A DNA stretch of 64,000 nucleotides from Verrucomicrobiaceae bacterium. Its GTDB lineage: Bacteria; Verrucomicrobiota; Verrucomicrobiia; Verrucomicrobiales; Akkermansiaceae. How positions within the stretch are numbered: position 1 is the first letter of the stretch; the number at the start of each line of letters is the position of its first letter. The DNA is taken from positions 124,001 through 188,000 of the forward strand of contig JAIXOR010000016.1 of assembly GCA_027486655.1 (NCBI GenBank). Direction: 5' to 3'. The notes beneath the pieces were generated by a model. The model did no database searches and was not told the DNA's origin. It saw nothing but the letters and a program-made list of their open reading frames with translations. This document shows, piece by piece, positions 1 to 9,500 of this stretch. Made by a program: the position numbers and the translations under genes.

Positions 1-1
1 C

Positions 2-367
2 AATATCAATGGCTCACTTGTGCTTTCGGGAATCGCGGACTTCGAAATCGACCCCACCAACGGAATCGGACTCAACCGCTCTTCGGATCTCGCGAATGTC
101 TCTGGGGCCATCACGTATGGCGGCATCCTGAACCTGCTTTATGGAGGGTCGGCATCGGACTTCACCAGCGGCATGATTTTCAACCTGTTCGACGGCACTT
201 CATTCAGCGGAAGTTTCAGCACGTTGAATTTGCCGACATTGACCGGCGGCCTCACATGGCAGAACCACCTCGCCACCAACGGCACTCTAAGCGTCGTGCC
301 TGAGCCCAATGTGGCTGCCCTGCTCGGCGGCATGGGCGTGCTTGCGCTGCTGCGCCGGAGGAGGTGA
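2..367 (+). CDS. PEP-CTERM sorting domain protein, C-terminal part (5' end outside the window)
   Basis: The reading frame is open from the left edge of the window, so this is the 3' part of a longer gene; the first internal start (GTG at 20) is probably not real. The protein ends with a PEP-CTERM signal: VPEP, a hydrophobic stretch (VAALLGGMGVLALL) and a terminal RRRR cluster. Such signals direct exported proteins to exosortase for cleavage and envelope or extracellular-matrix attachment. The visible part before the signal is Gly/Ser/Thr/Asn-rich and resembles the passenger region of beta-strand-repeat proteins, but no specific domain can be assigned. It is followed by a 14-bp tandem repeat, a stem-loop and a two-hairpin element that recurs after the other PEP-CTERM gene at 39111. 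Confidence 0.85.
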   Translation, partial: NINGSLVLSGIADFEIDPTNGIGLNRSSDLANVSGAITYGGILNLLYGGSASDFTSGMIFNLFDGTSFSGSFSTLNLPTLTGGLTWQNHLATNGTLSVVPEPNVAALLGGMGVLALLRRRR

Positions 368-373
368 TGCTGA

Positions 374-409
374 ATTTTGAATGTTAGATTTTGAATGTTA
401 GATTTTGGA
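374..409. repeat. 14-bp tandem repeat, 2.6 copies
   Basis: The unit ATTTTGAATGTTAG occurs at 374-387 and 388-401 and begins a third time at 402-409. It lies just after the PEP-CTERM gene. It is AT-rich compared with its surroundings. No function can be assigned. Confidence 0.85.
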
Positions 410-410
410 T

Positions 411-466
411 ACGGAATAGAAGAGAGAAGGCCACGGACTTCGTATGGGTTCTCCTCTCTCTTCCGT
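411..466 (+). terminator. imperfect stem-loop after the PEP-CTERM gene, possible terminator
   Basis: ACGGAA at 411-416 pairs with TTCCGT at 461-466. After a bulge, GAGAGA pairs with TCTCTC further in. It sits 43 bp after the stop codon and is followed by a weak T-rich stretch. There is no clean U-tract, so the terminator role is inferred from position only. Confidence 0.35.
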
Positions 467-504
467 TTCGAATTTCATGCTTTGGATTTAGTGCTTTCTG
501 AATT

Positions 505-562
505 TTGCCTCTGGAGGGGCAATCCAAGGGCGGTGCGCGTTATGGGTTTCCGTGCGCCGCCC
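505..562 (+). other. two-hairpin structured element, copy 1
   Basis: Hairpin 1 is TTGCC (505-509) paired with GGCAA (518-522), with loop TCTGGAGG. Hairpin 2 is GGGCGGTGCGCG (528-539) paired with CGTGCGCCGCCC (551-562), with two wobble pairs and loop TTATGGGTTTC. A second copy at 39951-40012 keeps the loops but changes paired bases on both sides of the stems, which argues for selection on structure. Both copies follow a PEP-CTERM gene by about 110-140 bp and precede another secreted-protein gene. The rest of 368-754 holds only the tandem repeat and the stem-loop. An RNA regulator, an mRNA-processing site or a palindromic repeat are all possible. Confidence 0.65.
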
Positions 563-754
563 AACCTGTTTCCAGCCTTCTCACTCCGACTTTCCCGAAA
601 ATTGCCGCCATCCAGAACTGTATGGTTGCAGCTCCATGAGACCGCTTCACCGGGCCATGCCCACACTCGCCACCACGCGACTGCAAGGACCCATCGCGCC
701 AGCGCCGACCGGAGCGAGTGCGCCACTTCAAACCACCACGAATCGAAAGCTTCC

Positions 755-2338
755 ATGAATCCACTGAAATTTCCTGGCTTTATCTCGAATGAATCCCTCC
801 CGGGTAATTCGATCTCACGGGCGCATGCCGCCATCACCAGATTCCGCGTCACCCGTTCACGCATCGCGCTGGTGGTTTCCGCCGCCCTTTGCATGCCCAT
901 ATCGGCACAGCCCGCAGACCATCCTTTCGTCGCCGGGCAAGGCGACAACTCGCAGGTGCGCAGCAGCGACGCCAACTGGATGGCCCACACCCGCTTTGGG
1001 ATGTTCATCCACTTCGGGCTGTATTCCATTCCAGCAGCTGTCTGGCAGGGACAGCAAACCGGACGCAACACCTACGCGGAGTGGATTCGTGCGCAGTGGG
1101 GTTGGCCCAATCCCGAAGGCATTCCCAAGGAGAAATATCATGTTTTGCTCAAGCAATTCAATCCGGTGAATTTCGACGCCGACGAATGGATCAGCCTCGC
1201 CGCCAAGGCGGGCATGAAGTATTTTGTCATCACCACCAAGCACCACGACGGCTTCGCGCTTTGGAATTCGGCGGTTTCCAACTACGACATCGCCGCCACA
1301 CCCTTCGGCGCGAACGGACGCGACCCACTCGGCGAACTGGCCAAGGCTTGCCGGAAATATGACGTCAAACTCGGGTTCTACTATTCGCACTGGCTCGATT
1401 GGGAACACCCGGGCGGTGCGCTTCCGCCTTGGCCGGAGCGTTCCGAAGACCCAGCCATCACTCAACCCACGGATGCCGAATTCGCGAAATACTGGGAAGG
1501 CAAGTGCCTGCCGCAGGTGACCGAGTTGATCGAGCGATATAAGCCAGATATGTTTTGGTTCGATTCCTGGGGTGGCAGACCGCGGGATCAGGTCACGCCC
1601 GCGCGCCGCGACCAGTTGATCAAGCTGATCCGCGACAAGGCACCGGGCTGTATGATCAACGGCCGCATCGCATCCTATGATCCGGCCGGTGCGGACTTTG
1701 TTTCGATGGGCGATAACCAGTTCCCCGATGCAGCAAACGCGCCCAAAGTGCCGTGGGAAACGCCCGGCACGATGAACCATTCCTGGGGCTACAACCGCCT
1801 CGATTTCCAGTGGAAGTCGTTCGACCAACTGCTCGATACCCTCATCACCAACGCCCACCACGGCGGGGCCATCACGCTCAACGTCGGCCCGATGGGCAAC
1901 GGCTCGTTCCAAGTAGCCGCCAAGCGTCGCCTGAAAGAATTCGCAGCGTGGATGGACATCAACGAGTCGGCCTTGCAGCCCACCCTGCGCAGTCCTTTCC
2001 CGGAAGGCAGCCTGCCCGATGGCATCCGCGGCACTCTTGGTGTCGATCCGGCGAAACCCTGCTTCAATCTGATCCTGCTCAAGCCGCGCCCGGCCGGCGA
2101 GCTTGTCATCCCGCAGCCGCTTTCAGTTGGAAAAGATACCGCTTTCCGCGCCATGGTGCTGGAAACCCGCGAGTTCCTACCCGTGAAAACCGACGATCAA
2201 GGGCGTCTTGTCATCAGCGTTTCGCGGGAGTTGGAAGGCATCAACCACGCCGTCATTCGCGTTGGTCCCGCCGCCACCACGCCCTATTTCTATGAAGATG
2301 GGCTGCCGGTGGAACCGGTGAAGCCAGGCAAGTTCTAG
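755..2338 (+). CDS. secreted GH29 alpha-L-fucosidase (1 of 5)
   Basis: Exo-acting retaining alpha-L-fucosidase predicted to act outside the cytoplasm. The GH29 barrel starts near residue 70 with the family hallmark RFGMFIHFGLYS, followed by TKHHDGFALW and FYYSHWLDW. The expected nucleophile is Asp270 in MFWFDSWGG. LNVGPMGNG and a C-terminal beta domain follow. The open frame runs back to 395, but that extension crosses the hairpin element, so I place the start at ATG 755; the protein is then 527 aa, a normal GH29 length. The first 30 residues precede a hydrophobic signal segment (IALVVSAALCMPISA), giving an unusually long N-region, so the start is not certain. The GH36 gene follows after 74 bp. 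Confidence 0.9.
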   Translation: MNPLKFPGFISNESLPGNSISRAHAAITRFRVTRSRIALVVSAALCMPISAQPADHPFVAGQGDNSQVRSSDANWMAHTRFGMFIHFGLYSIPAAVWQGQQTGRNTYAEWIRAQWGWPNPEGIPKEKYHVLLKQFNPVNFDADEWISLAAKAGMKYFVITTKHHDGFALWNSAVSNYDIAATPFGANGRDPLGELAKACRKYDVKLGFYYSHWLDWEHPGGALPPWPERSEDPAITQPTDAEFAKYWEGKCLPQVTELIERYKPDMFWFDSWGGRPRDQVTPARRDQLIKLIRDKAPGCMINGRIASYDPAGADFVSMGDNQFPDAANAPKVPWETPGTMNHSWGYNRLDFQWKSFDQLLDTLITNAHHGGAITLNVGPMGNGSFQVAAKRRLKEFAAWMDINESALQPTLRSPFPEGSLPDGIRGTLGVDPAKPCFNLILLKPRPAGELVIPQPLSVGKDTAFRAMVLETREFLPVKTDDQGRLVISVSRELEGINHAVIRVGPAATTPYFYEDGLPVEPVKPGKF

Positions 2339-2352
2339 AAAACATCATCTGT

Positions 2353-2375
2353 AGCGTCGGTCTGCGACCGTCGCT
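2353..2375. repeat. REP-like perfect-arm palindrome between GH29 and GH36 genes
   Basis: AGCGTCGGTC (2353-2362), a 3-nt loop TGC and GACCGTCGCT (2366-2375) form a 10-position stem with a single T:T mismatch. No U-tract follows, so it is more like an intergenic palindromic repeat or an mRNA-stabilising hairpin than an intrinsic terminator. No second copy was noticed in the window. Confidence 0.5.
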
Positions 2376-2412
2376 AAATGGCCCCGAGGCCGGGATGCTA
2401 AAGAGAAAGCCA

Positions 2413-5214
2413 ATGAAGAAGCTTCGCACACCTCAACTTATGAATCTCATCCAAAGAACATTCCTTCTTTCCACCGGACTCAGTGTCTTGCAGATGGCTC
2501 ACGCCGCGCCAGTTCCAGTCCGTGCCACATTCTCCGAAGATGGAAGGACCCTTGGCATCACCGCACCAGGCATCGATTCGTTCGTCTCGGAATTCTCCGC
2601 AACCGTGGAAATCGACGGCGTCCAGAAGGTGCTGCGCTCCAGCGAGGGAAATCCGCGCAAGCCTTCGGGCAAGACGGTGGAAAAAACGCCTTATGGCACC
2701 GCTCAAGTCTCTGTTTCCACCGTGGAGTTTCCCACCGAAAAACTCTCAGTGGACCTGCGGGCCGGCCAAATCCCTGGAGTTCCGGGAGTGTTGGTCCAGC
2801 CGATTTTGCATAACCGCAGTTCGCAAGCGATCAAGCTCGTCTCACTGGCGGCCGTCGATATGCCGTCATCAACAGGCACCTTGTCGTTGCCCCGCGCTGG
2901 CGACAAAGTCTGGTTGAATCCTCAAGCTGCGGCCACCATCCGTGAAGGCCATGGCAAGTGCCAGGCGGATCGATCGACGGACGGAAACCCGCTCACCATC
3001 GGCGGCAAGGTATTCGCCCGCGGCCTCGGCACCCATGCCCGCAGCGAGATCGAGTTTTCCCTTGGCGGCGCATTCAAACGTTTCCAGGCCTCCGTCGGTG
3101 CCGACGACGAGAAACCAGGAGCCACCCTTGGCTTTGAAGTGCTGGTCGATGGCCAGAAACGCTTCGAATCCGGCGTGATGAAAACCGGCGATGCGGCCAA
3201 AGACGTGGATGTCGATGTCACCGGAGCGAAAAGCCTGCTGCTTGTCGTCAACGATGGCGGAGACGGCATCACCGACGACCACGCGGATTGGGCGGAGGCG
3301 CGCTTGGTTGTCGATCCTGACGTAAAAGCATCGTTCGCAGGACAAGCCGCGCTAGATCTAACAGGTTCCGCAAGCGACTGGCTCGCGACGGCTTACGCGC
3401 AGAGCACGAATGGCGGCCCGCCCAACTACATCGGCACGCTTTCCGAGCTGAGCGGTGGCCTCAACCTCCGCGAATACGGCTCGCTTTACCGCAAGGACGG
3501 CACGGGCTTCCTGTTTGCACCCGTCGGCGAACCCATTGCTTATCTTCAAAACCAAATCACCGGCACACCCGATGGCAAGGCAACGCTGAAGATCGTTTCC
3601 GAAATGAGCGGCATCACCGTCGATCCCGGCGAGTCCCGCGCCGGACAGCAGGCAGTGTTGCTGATGGAACCGCCTCGCCAAGCGCTGGATCGCTGGTCCG
3701 AATGGGTCGCCAAGACCCACGGCAGTCGCACCGCCAAAGGCGCGCTCGCCGGTTGGTGCAGTTGGTATCACCTCACCAAAAACATCAAGGAAAGCGACGT
3801 CATGGGAATCGTGGATGCCGTGAAAGCCGACCCCACCCGACTGCGCCCGCAGGTGATCCAGATCGACGACGGCTATCAGGACATCGACGGCAAGTGGGAT
3901 GCCAATGAGAAGTTCCCCAAAGGCATGCCCTACTATGCCAAGCGCATCGCGGAAACCGGTGCCCGCCCCGGCATCTGGATGGCAATGACTATGATCGGAG
4001 TGAAACATCCATGGCTCCAGGATCCCGCCAACATGGAGGCGGTCTGGGACAAGAAGTTCAAATTGGAATCCGGCTTCCGTCCGGACGAATCCGGCTGGCT
4101 CGATCCGACCCATCCACGGGCCATCGCACACATCACCGAACGTATCCGCCATGCCGTGGACAGCGGGTTCACCTACCTGAAGCTCGATTTCAACAACATC
4201 GGCAATGGCGGCTGGTATGAGAAAAAGAAAACCTCATTGCAGATCATGCGCGAACACTACCAGCGCATCCGCAAGGCCGCCGGAGAGGATACCTACATCC
4301 TCGCCTGCATCATCGAGCCGAATCGTAGCGTGCTCGGCTTGGTGGATGCCCATCGCGACAGCCATGATGCTCATCGTGGCGGCGTGCGTTCCGCCATCAA
4401 CGACGCGTTGCGGTCCTATCAACTCAACGAGCGCTGGTTTGCGATCGATAACGATATCTATTACATTGCGCCGGATGCCAGCGAAGTGGGCAACGTGCAA
4501 GGCGGATGGAACCTCCACCACACTTGGCTCAGCATGATGGGACTTTCTGGCGGCGCGGCGCTCACCTCCGATCCCTGGCACTGGGACGTGCTCAAACCGC
4601 AGCGCCGCACCGTGGAAATCATGCAGCCTCCTGCAAAAATGCGTTCCGAAGTGCTCGACCTCGGCATGTCGAAGGACTGGCCGCGCATCACCAGCTTGAT
4701 CAAGCGCCCGTCGGGGAATTCAGCGGTCGCCCTGTTGTGGAACCCTGCGGAACAAGCGCAAAGCATCACACTCGATCTCACCCAAGCCGGGCTCGATCCG
4801 GCCCGCACCTACGCGGTGTGGTCGTTCTGGGATAACAAGTTCCTCGGCACCACCAAGGGAACCTGGAGCACGCCATCGCTCGAAGGCTGGGCCTGCCAAC
4901 ACCTCGTCTTCACGCCCATCGATGGTGCTGCTGCTGACAAGCCGGTGTTGATCGGTTCCGACCTCCACATTTCCTCGGCCGTGGCGGAGATCAAGACCAT
5001 CACCACTTCACGCAAAGGCATCATGGTTTCTCTAACAGACGCCGGAGCACGCGAAGGAAAATTGTTTTTCCACAGCACCAAACCGCTCAAGCTCAAGAAA
5101 GCCACCGGACTCGAAGTCAGGACGGTCGAGCCCGCGGGCGAAAAAGTATGGTCCATCGAGATTCGCAACCGCCAAGCGCATTCCGGGCAGTCCCTACAAC
5201 TGATCACTCCATGA
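2413..5214 (+). CDS. secreted GH36-type alpha-galactosidase with NPCBM domain
   Basis: Predicted exported alpha-galactosidase (melibiase type), 933 aa. A signal peptide ends near LQMAHA. Residues about 175-300 form an NPCBM carbohydrate-binding module (KVFARGLGTHARSEIEF, GDGITDDHADW). The catalytic barrel carries GWCSWYHLT, the IQIDDGYQ strand, and YLKLDFNN with probable nucleophile Asp592; a C-terminal beta domain follows. ATG 2413 is preferred because AAGAGAAA lies just upstream, whereas ATG 2395 has no spaced ribosome-binding site. Its stop codon overlaps the next start (ATGA at 5211). Other alpha-galactoside-cleaving GH36-like activities cannot be excluded. Confidence 0.88.
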   Translation: MKKLRTPQLMNLIQRTFLLSTGLSVLQMAHAAPVPVRATFSEDGRTLGITAPGIDSFVSEFSATVEIDGVQKVLRSSEGNPRKPSGKTVEKTPYGTAQVSVSTVEFPTEKLSVDLRAGQIPGVPGVLVQPILHNRSSQAIKLVSLAAVDMPSSTGTLSLPRAGDKVWLNPQAAATIREGHGKCQADRSTDGNPLTIGGKVFARGLGTHARSEIEFSLGGAFKRFQASVGADDEKPGATLGFEVLVDGQKRFESGVMKTGDAAKDVDVDVTGAKSLLLVVNDGGDGITDDHADWAEARLVVDPDVKASFAGQAALDLTGSASDWLATAYAQSTNGGPPNYIGTLSELSGGLNLREYGSLYRKDGTGFLFAPVGEPIAYLQNQITGTPDGKATLKIVSEMSGITVDPGESRAGQQAVLLMEPPRQALDRWSEWVAKTHGSRTAKGALAGWCSWYHLTKNIKESDVMGIVDAVKADPTRLRPQVIQIDDGYQDIDGKWDANEKFPKGMPYYAKRIAETGARPGIWMAMTMIGVKHPWLQDPANMEAVWDKKFKLESGFRPDESGWLDPTHPRAIAHITERIRHAVDSGFTYLKLDFNNIGNGGWYEKKKTSLQIMREHYQRIRKAAGEDTYILACIIEPNRSVLGLVDAHRDSHDAHRGGVRSAINDALRSYQLNERWFAIDNDIYYIAPDASEVGNVQGGWNLHHTWLSMMGLSGGAALTSDPWHWDVLKPQRRTVEIMQPPAKMRSEVLDLGMSKDWPRITSLIKRPSGNSAVALLWNPAEQAQSITLDLTQAGLDPARTYAVWSFWDNKFLGTTKGTWSTPSLEGWACQHLVFTPIDGAAADKPVLIGSDLHISSAVAEIKTITTSRKGIMVSLTDAGAREGKLFFHSTKPLKLKKATGLEVRTVEPAGEKVWSIEIRNRQAHSGQSLQLITP

Positions 5215-6188
5215 AAACCAAACTAAGATCCTTGATTCTGGGCATCAACACCATGCTTGCCGCCACCGCCCTGGCGGCGGAGCTACCGGAAAAAGCCTAT
5301 CTTTTTTCCTATTTCATCAACAATGGCGAAGACGGCCTGCACCTGGCTTGGAGTGCCGATGGTCTGAAATGGCAGGCACTCAACGAGGGGAAATCGTTTC
5401 TCAAACCCGAGGTCGGCAAATCGAAACTGATGCGCGATCCGTGCATCACCACCGGCCCGGATGGAACCTTCCACATGGTGTGGACGGATAGTTGGGACAG
5501 CGGCACCATCGGTCATGCGTCATCGAAGGATCTCATCACATGGTCGGCGCAGAAGGACCTTGCGGTGATGGCCCATGAGCCAAGCACCCGCAATTGCTGG
5601 GCACCGGAAATCGTTTTCGACGCGAAGGACAAACAGTTCCGCATCTTCTGGGCATCGACCGTCCCGGGAAAATTTCCGGAGACCGAGCATGGCGGGCAGA
5701 ACGACCTGAACCACCGGATGTATTCGACCACCACCAAGGACTTTGTTTCCTTCACCCCGACCACGCTTTATTTCGATCCCGGGCATAATGTGATCGATTC
5801 CACTCTAACGGAATTCCGCGGCAACACGGTGATGATATATAAAGACGAAACTAAAGTTCCCGAGGCGAAAAAGAACCTGAAATTCGCCACCACCCCCAGC
5901 CCGGCCGGGCCGTTCAAGCCGGTGCCGGGAGATATCACACCGCCCGGAAGCTGAGTCGAAGGGCCCACCGCATTACATGTGGGTGACGAGGTGTTTCTCT
6001 ACTTTGATGCCTACACCCGCCACCGCTATGAGGCGCTGGCGACTAGGGATTTCAAAACCTGGCGCGATGTTTCCAGCGAACTCTCCGTGCCGGCCGGCAT
6101 GCGCCACGGCACCGCCTTCGCGGTTCCCGGAGCCGTCGTGGGCCGACTTCTGGAACTCTCGAAGCCTCCGGTGGGTGCACAGCCATGA
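5211..6188 (+). pseudogene. GH43/117-like beta-propeller glycosidase interrupted by an in-frame TGA
   Basis: A five-bladed-propeller glycosidase of the arabinosidase type. It has a signal peptide (SLILGINTMLAATALAA), early blade motifs MRDPCITTGPDGTFHMVWTD and NCWAPEIVFDA, and a late blade HVGDEVFLYFDAYTRHRYEAL. One frame runs from ATG 5211 to the TGA at 6186-6188 (325 codons) but has a TGA at 5952-5954, codon 248. The text around it reads PPGS-stop-VEGPTAL; related propellers normally have Trp there (SWVEGP), so a single TGG-to-TGA change is the simplest explanation. No frameshift is needed. The product would be a 247-residue truncated propeller lacking the final blades. Sequencing error or readthrough are alternatives. 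Confidence 0.8.
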
Positions 6189-6221
6189 GCCAGCTTGACG
6201 CCATTGCTTTATTGAATGGGC

Positions 6222-6238
6222 GGAATCATCCCGATTCC
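6222..6238. other. small stem-loop after the broken propeller gene
   Basis: GGAATC (6222-6227) and GATTCC (6233-6238) form a 6-bp stem with loop ATCCC, 34 bp after the stop codon. No U-tract follows. Apart from this and the operator-like element at 6425, I see nothing in the 323-bp gap 6189-6511. Confidence 0.3.
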
Positions 6239-6424
6239 CCGTCGTGCCCGAATCCGTCGGTCCGGTGACAGGATTCGCGGGTATGGTGGCGTTAAGGCCA
6301 AGTCATACCGTTCATCCACTGGGGGATTCGGTTGAAGAGCGTTGGATGTTGGAATTACAGCAAGTTGCAAGAACCGGGCACGGAAAGATCCGTCCCCGTT
6401 TGTTGAGAAAATCCAAGCCATCGG

Positions 6425-6479
6425 TATGGCCAATTCATGGCCAATTGCGGCCATGGCCGTGGTCGGAATTTTGATCTAG
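6425..6479 (+). promoter_or_regulatory. operator/promoter-like element upstream of the long operon, copy 1
   Basis: Three direct-repeat units, TGGCCAATTCA, TGGCCAATTG and CGGCCATGGC, spaced 11 then 10 bp apart, are followed by GGAATTTTGATCTAG. The same layout occurs at 38982-39037 upstream of a PEP-CTERM gene. Helically phased repeats suit a multimeric regulator binding one DNA face. The element ends 32 bp before ATG 6512, so it may include the promoter, although no clear -35/-10 pair can be named. It also overlaps an upstream in-frame ATG at 6437, which argues against that start. Confidence 0.6.
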
Positions 6480-6511
6480 GTTTCCCAGCCACCGCGTGTG
6501 CGATCAACCCA

Positions 6512-9500
6512 ATGAATCCCCAAGATGAAAATCTCCAAACCCCGTTTCCGTGGCGCCTTGGGAAACTGGCGGCAGGTTGCCGCAGCCTTTGCGGCTGTGC
6601 CCTGATCTTACTCTCCTCAGCGGCTTCAGCTCAGACCGGCACCGGACTCACCGGCAAGTACTACGACGACACCACCTTCACCACGGTGGTGACCACCCGC
6701 ACGGATACGGGGGTGAATTTCAACTTCACCACGTCCATCCCCAGCGGCACGGCGATCACGGCGGCGGATACCTATTCCATCGCTTGGTCGGGGCAGATTG
6801 AGCCGGCATATTCGGAGTTGTATACGTTCTTTGTCACGGCGGATGACGGGGCGCGGCTTTGGGTGAACGATGAGTTGATCGTGCAGCGTACCTTTTCGCA
6901 GGGCACGGGCGAGATGCGCGGGCAGATGCGATTGAAGGCCGGACATCGGGTGAATGTGCGTTTGGAATACATCCAACAGACGGGAAATGCATCCGTGAAG
7001 CTGGAGTGGGCTTCGGCTTCGCAAACGAGACAGGTGGTGCCGACGCTGCGGCTGTATCCGACGACGGAGATTCCCAATGGCGGCGCGGTGATGCGCGAGG
7101 TGTGGCACGGACTGGCGGGGGCGAGCATCAGCACGATGACGTCGAATGCGAACTATCCTAACAAACCGGCCTCACGCGAGTTTCTGACCTCGTTCGAGTG
7201 CCTGGCGCAGAGCTGGGAGGATTCGTTCGGCACGCGGGTCACGGGTTTCATCCGGCCGTTGGTCTCAGGAAATTACAGCTTCGCCGTGAGCGGTGACGAG
7301 GTGGTGCAACTCTACCTCAGCACGGACGCGAGCCCTGCCAACAGGACGCTCATCGCGAGCACGACAACCGCGACGGCATTCCGTGATTTTTCGGCGAATC
7401 CCTCCCAGCAATCCGCACCGCGCGCGCTTGTGGCCGGCCAGCGGTATTATGTGGAACTGCTGCACAAGGAGGACACCGGTGCGGATCATTGGTCGGTGGC
7501 GTGGATGCCACCGGGTGAGACGGCGTTCAGCATCATCCCGGGCACGGTGTTGATGATGCCGGGCACGGATCTGGCCACGCCGAGCACCTCGAATTATTTC
7601 AACACGCTCGCCACCGAGCAGCCGCGTCTGGGGGCGACGCGGGAGCGCTTTGCGTGGTTGAAAGCGGCCTACCTGAGTCCGACGGCGAGTGCGGCGAAAA
7701 CGCGGGCCCAGTGGGTGGTGAGCACGGCAAACAGCGATGTGGCGAACAACACCCGTCACTATGGCAACGAGATCCCGCGCATGGCCCTGGCCTGGTGGCT
7801 CACGGGGGACAGTGTCTATGCGGAGAAGGTCTGGTCGAACATCAGTGAAACGATGGCGAATGGCGACTTCGGCGTGAAATGGAAGGGCTTCACGTTGCGG
7901 CAACTGGCCTTTGCCTACGATTGGCTCTATCCGTATTGGGACAGCACGCGGCGCGCGACACTGCTGAATTTCCTGGTGACCAAAGGCCTGAATTCGCAGG
8001 CGAACACCTACGGCAACAACATCGGCATCCTGAACGACAGCGGCTTCATCCAGACGGCTCTCGCGGTGGGCACGGGCAATGAAGGCGCGGCCGAGCCCGA
8101 TCTCTCCCAGGCGGTGAACCAGCTCGTGCAGAAGATCAACCAATGGGAACCGAACAACGGCGCCTGGCATGAAGGCACCGACTACGGCACTCTCGCCAAG
8201 CTCGGACTCGGGGACGGCATGTTGTCGATGGAAACCGCGCTGGGTTCCACGTTCGGTGTCAGCCGCATCCCGGGTTTCTTCACGGCACGACGCGAGCCAT
8301 TGAGCATCGCGAGCAACACACGCCAGCGTTTCACCTTTTCCGACATCGGCACGGGCAGCAACAACATGATGGGTTGGGCGAACTGGTGGGCCCGGCGCTT
8401 CGACGCGCCTGAGACCTATGACTTCAGCCGGCAAGTCGGCAACAGCACCTGGAATGCGCTGTTGGTCCCGGAAACAACGATTTCCCCCGCCCAAGGCCAG
8501 ATCCACCCGGACCAGTGCTTCATCGGCCCGGCCGACAGCAGTTACAAGGGTTTCCAATATGTGGCGACAATGCGCCATAACTGGAGCGACCCCAAGGCCA
8601 CTTTCGTCGGCGGCATGGGCGGCACCTACATGAGCCATGGCATGTTGCAGAGCGGCACATTCCAACTCTCCGCCCGCGGCGTGAAGTGGTTCGTGGACTT
8701 GAGCAGCGAGAGCTACAGTGTGCCGAGCCACAACATCACCACGCCGCGCTCCGGTGCGGATCGCTGGGACTACTACCGCAACCGCGCGGAAGGGCACAAC
8801 TGCCTGATCGTGAACCCCACCTCGCAACCCGACCGCATCTGGAATGCGCCGTCCGCGCCAATGATCGCCTATCAATCCACGCAGAACGGGGAAAGGAGTT
8901 TCGCCGTCTGGGACCTGACGAACAATATCACCGGCGTGACCAAGGTGCAGCGCGGCATCCAGCTCCTCGGGCAGAGGAAACAAGTGCTCGTTCAGGATGA
9001 AATCGTGAACCCCACGCCGACCACATGCTGGTGGTTCGCGCATTGTTCGGCGAGCGTGGTCACGGAAATCAGCGCCGATGGCAGCAGCATCACCCTGAAA
9101 TCGGGCACGGAAAGGTTATGGGGCAAAATCGTGGGCGGTGGCGGCGTGTGGACGGTGCGTTCCGCCCTGCCTTTGCCTACTTCACCCGCACCTGCTGAAA
9201 ACGCGGACAACAGCGGCTACAAGAAACTCTCCATCCAGCTCACGAACGTCACGAACACCACGCTTGCCGTGTGGTTCGTGCCGCTCGCTCCGGGAGAAAC
9301 GGCTCCCACGACGACCCCCGCGATCACCGCGTTGAACACTTGGAATCTCGCCGCGCAAAACGAATCTCCCATTGTGCGGAACAGCGGCGCGGACAGTGTC
9401 GGCGGCGCTCCCGTGGATGTGGACCTGCGCGCGCTGGCAAGCGATGACTGGACTCCCGTGTCGCAGATGACGTTCGCGGCCGGTAACGCGGTCGGCGGCA

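Noticed and set aside
5955-6188. A separate small gene starting at GTG 5979.
   Set aside because: It is in the same frame as the upstream propeller gene and supplies its missing final blade; it is the 3' part of one broken gene.
7265-9043. Long minus-strand ORFs inside the giant genes (also 9217-10068, 13612-14799, 40998-42959).
   Set aside because: They are codon-bias shadows of well-supported + strand genes, with no domains or signals of their own.
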